Shown in pieces: positions 24,952 to 32,987 of a stretch of DNA of 64,000 nt (positions within the stretch are counted from its first letter, which is position 1; every line of letters begins with the position of its first letter). This DNA is from G963555815 sp965249615 [NCBI: bacterium] (GTDB taxonomy: Bacteria; UBA8248; JACPRG01), in NCBI GenBank assembly GCA_965249615.1, contig CBDFMI010000005.1, positions 124,001 through 188,000 of the forward strand, written 5' to 3'. Position numbers and translations under genes: made by a program. Under the pieces are notes generated by a model. The model worked only from the letters and a program-made list of their open reading frames with translations, did no database searches and was not told the origin of the DNA.

Positions 24952-27210
24952 ATGGAGAAGGGAAGGTGTCGTTGGATGGTTGCGGTCCTTGCGGCCATCG
25001 GAGTTGCGGGATTTGTCTACGGACACGCCGCAACGTCGGCACGGGCGGCAGGAGAAGAGGTCTTCTCACGATCTGAAATTAAACCATTCATTAACGCTTC
25101 CGGTGCGCTAAACCACGCCAGCACCTCGTGGGTCATGGAGACCATGTCGAACGGGGTGTGTGTGGGAGATTTTAACGGTGACAACTGGGACGATCTGTTC
25201 TTTCCTAGCGATAACGCGCCCGACGCCCCTTCGGGGTTCTTTGCTGCGTTCCAGGACCACGACAACAAGCTGTACATCAACCGAGGGGACCAGGACGGTG
25301 ATGGTATCCCTGAATTTGACGAAGTCTCGAAGACTGCCAAAGTGACAGGCCAGGGGACCAAGGGCATTGGTTGCACCGTGGGCGATTACAACAATGACGG
25401 CAGAGCGGATCTCTATATCACCGCTGGCCAGCGTGGATTTGGCTTTCAAGGACACGGCGGTATCCGGCTAGAGGGAGGAAAACGAGTACAGATGCTCCCC
25501 ACGGATGTTTTTGTTTCGGAGAGGACCGACGGCTTCTATGAGTGTGAGGGAGCAAACATCCTTTACCGGAACGACGGCAACGACGCCGCTGGTGTCCCGA
25601 GCTTTACCGATGTGACGGATGAGGCGGGGGTGGCTGAATGCCGGCACGGTTCCTCCGCCGCCTTTGGAGACATTGACCTCGATGGCGATCTCGATCTCAT
25701 GGTCGGCAACTTCGTTGAGTCCGAGTGGTGGTTTTTCAACGAGGAGAACTTTAACGGTACGCGGGACACCCTCTTCGAGAATAAAGGGGACGGGACATTC
25801 ACCGATATCACCGAGCAGGCCGGGGTAGGCGGCCGAAAGATGGTCAGCTATAGGTGGGAAGGCCAGAAGATAGCCGCCTTTAATTCCGACGTCAAAGACT
25901 CAAAGGGCCGGACGGTGGGCGAAGATCACTCTACCACGCACGTGGTTGGGTTTTTGGACTATGACGGGGACCGCTTCCCCGATCTCATCTCCGTCTCTGA
26001 CGCTCCTGGAGTGATTTCCATCTTCCACAACAACGGCGACAACACCTTCACCGATGTGACGGAAGCGTCAGCGACTGACATAGCCGGGGATTGGATGGGG
26101 ATTGCCTTTGCGGACGTGGATGGTGACGGCGATCTCGATATGTTCAACTCGAACTTTGGTTCGGACTGGTTTACCAAAAGGAAGGCCTCGGATACGTACA
26201 TGATCGCCGACGCCGGCGAGTTTAACCGCTGGAACAAGGGTTCGCCCGCAAACAAGCTCTGGCGTTTCGACGGTGTCAGGGAGATAGAAATAGATGGCCG
26301 GAAGGTTCCGGTGCCCGTTATCGCCGACCTTTCGCGTTCCTTGAGTATCGAGTGGGGTGAAGTCCCGCCGGCGACGCTTGACCCTGAGCTGATTCTTCGC
26401 GACGAGTCATACTCCCCGATGGGGCTGGAGCATACGGAGTTCGGATTCGGCAGCATATTTTTCGACTTTGACAACGATACCCACCAGGACCTCTACTTCG
26501 TCGGCTCAATCATCCGCGGTTGCGGCGATACAAAATGCCAGCCACCGCCGGGCGGTGAGCGCTTTAACCAGCGCGGCCCTGGACGGCTTCTGCAAAATCT
26601 GGGCAAGGAAGGCATGTATTGGCGCGACGTGACCTTCGATACCCAGACTTTCAACATCGACCAGGAAAATTATGAGACCCGTGAGCGGGTTGCTTGGGAT
26701 TATCATGAGCAGGGCCGAGGGGTCGCCAAAGGCGATTTCAACAACGACGGCTATGTTGACTTTGTGGTGAGCAATCTCGGGGGTCCCGACTCCAACCTTG
26801 CCGACACCCCGACCCTTCCAAACGGCATGAAGGAGTTCAGGCCCGGTCCCTCCTTCCTCTACCTCAACCCTGGGTATGACAACCACTGGCTCAAGGTGAA
26901 GCTCGAGGGAAACAAATCGAACCGTGACGGTATCGGCGCGATCGCTCGCGTGACGCTTCCCAGCGGCAGGGTGCTCATTGAGCAGGTCACCTCTGGGACG
27001 AGCTACCTCTCGAACCACTCCTTCACCCTGATGTTCGGCCTCGGTAAGGCCAAGAGGGTGTCGAAGCTCGAGATCAGCTGGCCCTCTGGCGAGGTGGATT
27101 CCTTCACGAACGTCAGAGTGAACCGAACCCTCAAGGTCACTGAGGGCGGAAAGCTGGAAAGGGTCAATGTAGCGGGCACAGGCCCCAAGGGAAGCTCCAT
27201 GATGAGGTAG
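24952..27210 (+). CDS. Secreted VCBS/FG-GAP repeat protein with C-terminal ASPIC/UnbV domain (paralog 1)
   Basis: A 752-residue exported protein. The N-terminus (RWMVAVLAAIGVAGFVYGHA) is a signal peptide. Many Ca-binding FG-GAP/VCBS loops follow: DFNGDNWDDLF, DQDGDGIPEFDE, DYNNDGRADLY, DIDLDGDLDLM, DYDGDRFPDLI, DVDGDGDLDMF and DFNNDGYVDFV, indicating a beta-propeller. The last about 100 residues are an ASPIC/UnbV domain (RDGIGAIARVTLPSG ... KLEISWPSGEVDSF). Six Cys positions outside the signal are shared with the paralog at 28.0 kb. I start at 24952, which has GGAGG 8 bases upstream. The role is unknown; such proteins act at the cell surface or in redox enzymes. Confidence 0.88.
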   Translation: MEKGRCRWMVAVLAAIGVAGFVYGHAATSARAAGEEVFSRSEIKPFINASGALNHASTSWVMETMSNGVCVGDFNGDNWDDLFFPSDNAPDAPSGFFAAFQDHDNKLYINRGDQDGDGIPEFDEVSKTAKVTGQGTKGIGCTVGDYNNDGRADLYITAGQRGFGFQGHGGIRLEGGKRVQMLPTDVFVSERTDGFYECEGANILYRNDGNDAAGVPSFTDVTDEAGVAECRHGSSAAFGDIDLDGDLDLMVGNFVESEWWFFNEENFNGTRDTLFENKGDGTFTDITEQAGVGGRKMVSYRWEGQKIAAFNSDVKDSKGRTVGEDHSTTHVVGFLDYDGDRFPDLISVSDAPGVISIFHNNGDNTFTDVTEASATDIAGDWMGIAFADVDGDGDLDMFNSNFGSDWFTKRKASDTYMIADAGEFNRWNKGSPANKLWRFDGVREIEIDGRKVPVPVIADLSRSLSIEWGEVPPATLDPELILRDESYSPMGLEHTEFGFGSIFFDFDNDTHQDLYFVGSIIRGCGDTKCQPPPGGERFNQRGPGRLLQNLGKEGMYWRDVTFDTQTFNIDQENYETRERVAWDYHEQGRGVAKGDFNNDGYVDFVVSNLGGPDSNLADTPTLPNGMKEFRPGPSFLYLNPGYDNHWLKVKLEGNKSNRDGIGAIARVTLPSGRVLIEQVTSGTSYLSNHSFTLMFGLGKAKRVSKLEISWPSGEVDSFTNVRVNRTLKVTEGGKLERVNVAGTGPKGSSMMR

Positions 27211-27235
27211 GTTTTTCCTGCAGACGAAAGATTAA

Positions 27236-27273
27236 CGAAAACCCCGCCGATGTCCGGCGGGGTTTTCGTTTTT
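27236..27273 (+). terminator. Strong intrinsic terminator after VCBS gene 1
   Basis: A 14-bp perfect stem (CGAAAACCCCGCCG with CGGCGGGGTTTTCG), 5-base loop and T run. Confidence 0.93.
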
Positions 27274-27501
27274 GTTAATAGAATGTTTCTGAGCCTTAAA
27301 GTTTCTTCTTAACTATCTCTTCTACATGTCTTGTTTTCGTGCAGACGAGGGGGGTGGGGAGGCACAGGCAGACGCCCCTCGAAGGGCTGTGCGGAAGGTG
27401 TGAATTAGTTGTTGGAACGTTGTGGATGGACGCCCGGCGACGGGCGTCTGTGATGGATTTGCAGGGAGACAAAAAATTCCAGACACCCCCTAAAAAAGTA
27501 C

Positions 27502-27531
27502 TTGACAGCCAATTAAGGAACGGGGTATCGT
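27502..27531 (+). promoter_or_regulatory. Probable promoter of the second VCBS/ASPIC gene
   Basis: A perfect TTGACA (27502-27507), 18 bases, then TATCGT. The 18-base spacing equals that of the first VCBS gene's promoter. Only AT-rich sequence and a 5-base lysine-like run precede it. Confidence 0.5.
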
Positions 27532-28000
27532 GGCCGTCAATCAGGTTACATCTTTAGGGGAAGCGGCCTAGAAAGCGTGGGCGCGGGTGTCTTGGCGCAG
27601 CGGATGTGACGCCCGGTATTGGTTTTTGGGACCCCTAATAAAGAGACGTCGTAACAGCCAGGAGTGGGGAAGGCGCTCTCAGTGACGTACCTGCCCCGAC
27701 GGGTTGGGCCCGGAGCGAGTTTCCCCGTTTTGGTTGTTCCCATCTGGTAGGGAGGATATCCACTGGAAATCGCCGGAAGTAAAAGAGACGGAGGCAGCGA
27801 TTGGTCCCCGTTGTATCGGCGGTTAACACTTTCAAAGGGAGGGGATGCATATGTAACACAAGGCACCAAAGGCTGTACAGGAGGGGGGCCGACGCCTCCT
27901 TTCTGGGGTTCCAAAGGTAGTTATCAATAAATTTTGGTAAGTACCTGAGACACCCGTAGACATGCCAGGAAGTCATATGACATCTATGGGAGGAAAGTTC
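27532..28000 (+). other. Long untranslated leader (about 460 nt) of VCBS gene 2
   Basis: No supported gene lies between the promoter and the ATG at 28001. The sequence is GC-rich, with several GGAGG-like sites and a short hairpin at 27879-27900 (AGGAGG / CCTCCT). I match it to no riboswitch I know. A leader of this length before a gene with high-expression codons suggests mRNA-level control or a processed RNA. Confidence 0.4.
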
Positions 28001-30340
28001 ATGGGAAAGCCTAGGAGATGTCGCGGGATAATTTCAGTCCTCGCGGCTATCGGAGTTGCGGGATTCCTCTTCGGACATCTTGCGACGTCAGAGGCAGGCC
28101 ACTCAGGAACAATTTCACGCGACAAGATCAAGCCCTTCACTAACGCCAAGGAGGCAATCGGCAACCACTACAACACAACCTGGATGATGGAGACGATGGG
28201 TGCCGGCGTCTGCGCCGTTGACGTGAACAACGACGGCTGGGACGACATCATCATCTCTAACGACAACCACTCCCAGTCGATAACGAAATTCTTCCGCGAG
28301 TGGACCGACTTCAAAACCGCGTTCTACCTGAACCGTGGCGACAAGGACGGGGACGGTATTCCTGAGTTTGAAGAGGTCTCGGAGAAGGCCGGAATCGCTG
28401 GAATAGGCTCCAAGGACATCGGATGCTCCGTTGGCGACTATGACAACGACGGCGACATCGACCTTTACATCACCGCTGGTGTGAGGGGGATGGGTGTCGT
28501 TGGAACTGACGGTGTCCGTATCGCCACCGTCACGACCATCGCCAAGGGTTACAAGGGCGAGACCCGCATCCAGGGTCCCTTCCCTCCGGACGTCTTTGTT
28601 TCCTACAAGCTGGACGGACGCCTTGAGTGTGAGGCTGGGAACAAGGAAGAAGGCGGAAGGTCCCACCTTTACAGAAACGACGGCAATGACTCGAATGGCA
28701 TTCCGAGGTTTACCGATGTTGCAGAAGCCGCGAACGTGCTGAACTGCCGTCAGGGCAGCACCTCCAGCTTCGTCGACATCGACCTGGATGGCGACCTGGA
28801 CCTTTTCGTCGGCAACTGGGTGGACTCGGACTGGATGGCGTTTAACGAGGAAGAGTTCTTTAACGCCTACCTGAACCAGCTCTTCGAGAACAACGGCGAC
28901 GGCACCTTCACCAACATCACGGCCACCGCTGGTGACACCGACCGCAAGGGGTACACCTTCAAGTTTAACGGCGAAAGGATTCCCATTTTTAACCCTGAGC
29001 TGAGAGACGCGAAGGGGCGGACGGTGGGTGAGGACGGTCACATCACCCACGTCGTGTCCTTCATGGACTACGACAACGACCGCTACCCTGACCTGTTCGC
29101 CGTTGCGGACTCTCCGGGCGGAACAATCGCCATTTTCCACAACAACGGTGACAACACCTTTACCGACGTGTCAGAATCGGCGGGAACGGATGTTGCCGGT
29201 GAGTGGATGGGGATCGCCTGGGGTGACATTGACAACGACGGCGACCTTGACATGGAAAACTCTAACTTCGGGTCCGACTGGTACTCGAAGATCAAGAACA
29301 CTGGTGAGCTGTTCATGCTGGAGTCCTCGGACTTCAACCGCTGGGGCAAAGGCAAGACCTCCAACTCGGTCTGGCGGTTCAACGGTGTGAAGGAAGCCCA
29401 CTTCCCGGAGACCAAGTCCCCCCACAAGAATGTCCTGGCTCCGGACATCAGTGACATCACCCGCGCCATTCACATCGAGTGGGGTGCAATGCCCCCGCTG
29501 ACGACGGACCACAACGAAGTCTACAAGCTTCAGTCGTACATCCCGCTGGGATGGGAGAACACGGAGTTTTCCTTCGGAAACGTGTTCCTCGACTTCGACA
29601 ACGATGGTCACATCGATGCGTACCTCGTCGGTTCACTGGGGCGTGGTTGTGGCGACCACAAGTGCTCGGCTGAGACTGGCGAGCTGCCACCTGGCGCTGA
29701 GCAGTTCAAGCTGCGAGGCCCTGGACGTCTCCTCCAGAACCTGGGTCGAGAGGGTATGTACTGGCGTGAAGTGACCCTCGAGACTCAGACCTTCAACATC
29801 GAGGACGTCAACTACAAGACTGGTGAGCGTCTGGCTATCGACTACCACGAAGAAGGCCGCGGTATTGCCAAGGGTGACTTCAACAACGACGGTTACCCTG
29901 ACATCGTGGTCCTCAACGCTGGTGGTCCGGCAGACAACCGCCCAGGGACTCCGGTGGAGCCTTGGGGACTGATGCAGTTCCGTGGTGGCCCGACCCAGCT
30001 GTTCATGAACCCTGGCTACGACAACCACTGGCTCAAGTTCAAGCTGGAAGGCACGAAGACCAACCGTTCCGCCATCGGCGCGGTTGTGCGCGTGTGGACC
30101 CCCAGCGGCAACCTGACAGTGGAGCAGGTGAACTCTGGAATGGGTTACCTCTCGAACCACTCGCTGCACCTCCTGTTCGGCCTTGGCCAGGACAGCGAAG
30201 CGAGCAAGGTCGAGATTTCATGGCCGTCCGGTCAGGTGGACACCTTCACGAACGTGAAAGCGGACCAATTCGTCAAGGTCACCGAGGGCGGTAAGATGGA
30301 GAAGATGGGGAGAGACGTCATGGGTCGCAGCCCGAATTAA
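28001..30340 (+). CDS. Secreted VCBS/FG-GAP repeat protein with C-terminal ASPIC/UnbV domain (paralog 2)
   Basis: A 779-residue paralog of the preceding gene. Signal peptide (RGIISVLAAIGVAGFLFGHL) nearly identical in DNA to that of paralog 1. Ca-binding loops include DVNNDGWDDII, DYDNDGDIDLY, DIDLDGDLDLF, DYDNDRYPDLF, DIDNDGDLDME, DFDNDGHIDAY and DFNNDGYPDIV. The C-terminal ASPIC/UnbV domain has RSAIGAVVRVWTPSG ... EISWPSGQVDTF. The same six cysteines are kept (for example RGCGDHKC). Codons are strongly biased (Arg CGT/CGC, C-ending Asn, Asp, Phe), unlike neighbouring genes, so high expression is likely. Start 28001 after GGGAGGA. Confidence 0.9.
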   Translation: MGKPRRCRGIISVLAAIGVAGFLFGHLATSEAGHSGTISRDKIKPFTNAKEAIGNHYNTTWMMETMGAGVCAVDVNNDGWDDIIISNDNHSQSITKFFREWTDFKTAFYLNRGDKDGDGIPEFEEVSEKAGIAGIGSKDIGCSVGDYDNDGDIDLYITAGVRGMGVVGTDGVRIATVTTIAKGYKGETRIQGPFPPDVFVSYKLDGRLECEAGNKEEGGRSHLYRNDGNDSNGIPRFTDVAEAANVLNCRQGSTSSFVDIDLDGDLDLFVGNWVDSDWMAFNEEEFFNAYLNQLFENNGDGTFTNITATAGDTDRKGYTFKFNGERIPIFNPELRDAKGRTVGEDGHITHVVSFMDYDNDRYPDLFAVADSPGGTIAIFHNNGDNTFTDVSESAGTDVAGEWMGIAWGDIDNDGDLDMENSNFGSDWYSKIKNTGELFMLESSDFNRWGKGKTSNSVWRFNGVKEAHFPETKSPHKNVLAPDISDITRAIHIEWGAMPPLTTDHNEVYKLQSYIPLGWENTEFSFGNVFLDFDNDGHIDAYLVGSLGRGCGDHKCSAETGELPPGAEQFKLRGPGRLLQNLGREGMYWREVTLETQTFNIEDVNYKTGERLAIDYHEEGRGIAKGDFNNDGYPDIVVLNAGGPADNRPGTPVEPWGLMQFRGGPTQLFMNPGYDNHWLKFKLEGTKTNRSAIGAVVRVWTPSGNLTVEQVNSGMGYLSNHSLHLLFGLGQDSEASKVEISWPSGQVDTFTNVKADQFVKVTEGGKMEKMGRDVMGRSPN

Positions 30341-30389
30341 TGGGCAGGAGCCTGTGAGGAACTAAACCTTTCCTCAAGAGAAGTACAGC

Positions 30390-30427
30390 AGAGACCCCGC
30401 CGCATCTTCGGCGGGGTCTCTGTTTTT
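30390..30427 (+). terminator. Strong intrinsic terminator after VCBS gene 2
   Basis: A 13-bp perfect stem (AGAGACCCCGCCG with CGGCGGGGTCTCT), 6-base loop, then GTTTTT. Confidence 0.93.
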
Positions 30428-30507
30428 ATGTGGTAAAATGTGACATTCCTCATGGGGCGCGCTGAAGGGGCTTTGTGGCGAAGCGGTCAGTAAGAGGGAA
30501 GAGTTCG

Positions 30508-30786
30508 ATGGCGTATATCATCGCCGAGCCGTGTATCGAAGAGAAGGACAAGACCTGCGTTGAAGTGTGTCCGGTCGACTGCATTTACGAGGGGCCGGAG
30601 ATGCTCTATATCCACCCGGAGGACTGTATCGACTGTGCCGCCTGCGAGTCGGTCTGCCCGGTGACGGCGATCTTTGAGGAGGGCGAGGTCCCTGAAGAGT
30701 GGAAACACTACGTTGAAATCAACAAGCAGTTCTTTGTAGATCACCCCGACGTGAAGCCCGCCACCAAGAAGGGCTATGTGGCTTGA
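30508..30786 (+). CDS. 7Fe-type (3Fe-4S/4Fe-4S) ferredoxin
   Basis: A 92-residue soluble electron carrier. Cluster motifs are [18 protein letters not shown] and [17 protein letters not shown]. The first cluster lacks the second Cys of a canonical CxxCxxC, as in 3Fe-4S sites of FdxA-type ferredoxins. The C-terminal 35 residues ([20 protein letters not shown]) are the extension usual in this group. ATG 30508 after AGAGGGAAGAG. Its stop overlaps the TTG of the next gene (TTGA), which couples their translation. Confidence 0.93.
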   Translation: MAYIIAEPCIEEKDKTCVEVCPVDCIYEGPEMLYIHPEDCIDCAACESVCPVTAIFEEGEVPEEWKHYVEINKQFFVDHPDVKPATKKGYVA

Positions 30787-31622
30787 CCCCTGAGGGCGAG
30801 AAACTCCGCGTCCGCATCTCATCGGACGCCACGCTTATCTACCCGATAGTTTCGGGCACCTTTCCAAACATCGCTCACATCACGGTTCAGGTATCGGACG
30901 AGAAGGGGCCAGTCCCCGGGGCCCGAATTGAGTGGGCCGCCACCACCGGCTATCTCCCGCAAAACTTTTCGAGAAAGACCGACGCGGAAGGCCGAGGGTT
31001 CGCCTCCTTTTATTCTGGGGAGCCCGTGGAGGCCGACATCATCGCTCACGTCACAAAGCCGGGTTGTCAGAAAACTTCGGCCCAGCTCACCCTGAGTGTT
31101 CAGCGGGGCAGGGTCCGCGTGATCGTGAAGAACACGCCCCAGATAGGGGACATCTACCTGAACGGAGAGAAAAAGGGGACCGGGGGCGTCGCGTATGAGG
31201 TCGATGAGCCGGGTGTTTACACCCTCAGCTGGGGAGACGTGAAAGGGTACATTAAACCCGTGGCGGGAGACCTGCCCGTAAACCCGCATTACAGCGCAGA
31301 ACCCCTTCAGGTTGATGCGACCTACCGGGAGCGTGCGAAACCGGGGGACCATGTGAGACTGACAGTGTTTGCAATGGCCCTCTTCGATGAGGCGACTGGC
31401 ATCCCGAACCCGCTTCCAAAGGCCACTGTAGCTCTCGGCGACGGGCGGGTGATGACATCTGACCGGTCAGGTCGGGTGGTGTCCGACCTGAAAGCCGACA
31501 CTGGCCCTCTGAGCATCCAGGTGACCCACGAAGAGTTGTTGGGGAAGGAGGGATTGGCGACGGTTGAGATTGGAAAGGCCGATCAGTTTGCGGTGGTGAA
31601 CCTGGGCAGGATCAACAGATAA
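30783..31622 (+). CDS. Protein with Ig-like/PEGA-like domains, coupled to ferredoxin
   Basis: A 279-residue beta-rich protein. Residues about 8-110 resemble a Big-1/invasin Ig domain ([19 protein letters not shown] ... [16 protein letters not shown]). Residues about 115-165 look PEGA-like ([19 protein letters not shown] ... [16 protein letters not shown]). The C-terminal part resembles a carboxypeptidase-regulatory repeat ([20 protein letters not shown]). Such domains are usually extracytoplasmic, yet no signal peptide is visible. The TTG start overlaps the ferredoxin stop. Function unknown. Confidence 0.6.
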   Translation: MTPEGEKLRVRISSDATLIYPIVSGTFPNIAHITVQVSDEKGPVPGARIEWAATTGYLPQNFSRKTDAEGRGFASFYSGEPVEADIIAHVTKPGCQKTSAQLTLSVQRGRVRVIVKNTPQIGDIYLNGEKKGTGGVAYEVDEPGVYTLSWGDVKGYIKPVAGDLPVNPHYSAEPLQVDATYRERAKPGDHVRLTVFAMALFDEATGIPNPLPKATVALGDGRVMTSDRSGRVVSDLKADTGPLSIQVTHEELLGKEGLATVEIGKADQFAVVNLGRINR

Positions 31623-31624
31623 TT

Positions 31625-31936
31625 TCAGGTCTTCGAGTCCATCTCCTCGGTTCTGTTCTTCGCGTACTCCGCGCTCGTTCCCTGCATAAATTTCCTGGCT
31701 TCATCCCAGTCCTCGAGAGAAAGGGCCTCGAGATAGACCATCATCCGCATCGCGCTGACCGTCTCCTCGTCGAGCCCTAGCTCCTTCGCCATCTCTCGGT
31801 TACTTTTGTGGGGATGCTCAATCACCACGTCTTGAGAGAAGCGGGGGTCTCCTCGGTGAACCTGATGCGCACCGCTGTGAGCGTAGATGTAATCCTTATG
31901 CTTCTCGTAGAGTGCTTTGGAGAATTTAACCGGCAC
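31625..31936 (-). CDS. Small protein of unknown function, coupled to the Fe-S protein gene
   Basis: A 103-residue, charged, mostly helical protein. GTG start at 31936, overlapping the end of the upstream gene by 11 bp. YAHSGAHQVHRGDPRF is His-rich and could bind a metal or cofactor. EMAKELGLDEETVSAMRMM looks like a helix-turn-helix-sized helical pair, but I cannot call DNA binding. It ends 2 bp from the convergent Ig-like gene. Family not recognised. Confidence 0.65.
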   Translation of the reverse strand: MPVKFSKALYEKHKDYIYAHSGAHQVHRGDPRFSQDVVIEHPHKSNREMAKELGLDEETVSAMRMMVYLEALSLEDWDEARKFMQGTSAEYAKNRTEEMDSKT

Positions 31937-32834
31937 TTTGACCGCCTTCGTCCGTTGTTTGATCCTCGGCGTCTATCTTCGGCTTCATCTTGTAGTTGAT
32001 ATCCCCAACGGGGCAGACCTTTGTACATTCAAAACAAGAGCCCAAGAATTGCGTTCCACCCGGCCCCAACGCCTCGATCAGGTGGAAAAACTCGTCCGAA
32101 TACGTCATCTGTGTCCGCTTGAAAGGATCGGATTCGCTGATGACGGTATCCATGAACTTCATGGTGTGCTCGGAGCCCATAAAGCGCGCCCTGCTCGAGC
32201 AGCGGAGCTGATTGAAAGAGGCCCACTTCACCCGTCCCTTCTCGATAGCCCCGTCCAGACAGCCGCCCTGGCTTGAAGGGCACACATCCATGCAGAGTGT
32301 GCTCTTCTTCTCCATCCAGAGCTTAACGCACTGGGGGGCCGGGCAGGGGTTGACTCGCAACTTCCCATCGGGCTGAAGAGGCATCGTGGTTAAAATGGCC
32401 GTGAACTCGATCTTGCAGCCGTACCTTGGATGGAGGACGAGATTATTGATGCCTCGCGCGCCGAGGCCCGCCTCTTCCGCCATCAGCTCCATGCTCATCC
32501 ACGGTTGCAGGCCGTCCTTGTACTCCATCGGCACCATCACCGCGTAATAGCCGCACTCCTTCTCAATAAAATCCTCGATTGCCTGGGCCGCGGCCAGACG
32601 CTTTCCCATCCGGTAGGCCTTGGAGACCATGGGGATGCGGGCGTCTCCGGCGTGGAGGGCCCCGTAGGTCGCGGCGTAGCCTGCAAGGACCACGATGCTC
32701 TTCGTCCCCGGAAGAATCTCATCGGTTTGATGGCCGGGAGGAGTCCTCGCGTCGACGCTTTCTGGAGAAGCGATGCCGACGTCCAACGCCCCCGCCTTTT
32801 TGGCGGTATCTTTTGTTTGTTCCTCAATGGTCAT
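31926..32834 (-). CDS. QueG/reductive-dehalogenase-like Fe-S protein
   Basis: About 302 residues, cytoplasmic (no twin-Arg or Sec signal). The N-terminal half resembles the corrinoid-binding fold of epoxyqueuosine reductase and reductive dehalogenases: KSIVVLAGYAATYGAL, EDFIEKECGYYAVMVPM, EEAGLGARGINNLVLHPRYG. Cys residues lie in NPCPAPQC, LCMDVCPSSQGGC and CFECTKVCPVGDI. The order is not that of QueG (two adjacent ferredoxin motifs), so it is not a clear QueG. ATG 32834 has GAGGG 8 bases upstream and is better than the TTG at 32867. Substrate unknown. Confidence 0.72.
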   Translation of the reverse strand: MTIEEQTKDTAKKAGALDVGIASPESVDARTPPGHQTDEILPGTKSIVVLAGYAATYGALHAGDARIPMVSKAYRMGKRLAAAQAIEDFIEKECGYYAVMVPMEYKDGLQPWMSMELMAEEAGLGARGINNLVLHPRYGCKIEFTAILTTMPLQPDGKLRVNPCPAPQCVKLWMEKKSTLCMDVCPSSQGGCLDGAIEKGRVKWASFNQLRCSSRARFMGSEHTMKFMDTVISESDPFKRTQMTYSDEFFHLIEALGPGGTQFLGSCFECTKVCPVGDINYKMKPKIDAEDQTTDEGGQSAG

Positions 32835-32890
32835 GTGAAGGGCCCTCGTGATTTCATCCTTGGGCAAAGAGCCAAATTCTTATATTCTTA

Positions 32891-32919
32891 ATTATCCCAC
32901 GCCTTCCCAGGCAGGTCAA
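32891..32919 (-). promoter_or_regulatory. Promoter of the QueG-like gene
   Basis: On the minus strand TTGACC (32919-32914), a 17-base spacer and GATAAT (32896-32891). Each hexamer matches consensus at 5 of 6. About 57 bp before the start at 32834. Confidence 0.65.
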
Positions 32920-32961
32920 AATTTTGGCCCGCACAGCACAGCATTCCCAATGTGCGCTGTT

Positions 32962-32985
32962 TTCATCTCTGGAAAAGAGGTGAGG
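32962..32985 (+). repeat. 24-nt leader motif, copy 2 (before tldD)
   Basis: The run TTCATCTCTGGAAAA, then G, then AGGTGAGG. Identical to 19164-19187 except for one base, and ends 2 bases before the tldD ATG. Confidence 0.6.
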
Positions 32986-32987
32986 AA

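Noticed and set aside
27339-27557. 72-codon frame between the VCBS genes
   Set aside because: Spans the putative promoter at 27502, no family resemblance, Arg-rich random composition.
27879-27900. AGGAGG/CCTCCT hairpin as an attenuator
   Set aside because: Short stem, 10-base loop and only a weak T stretch after it.
28115-29140. 341-codon frame antisense to VCBS gene 2
   Set aside because: The strong codon bias of the sense gene removes stops on the other strand; Val-rich low-information sequence.
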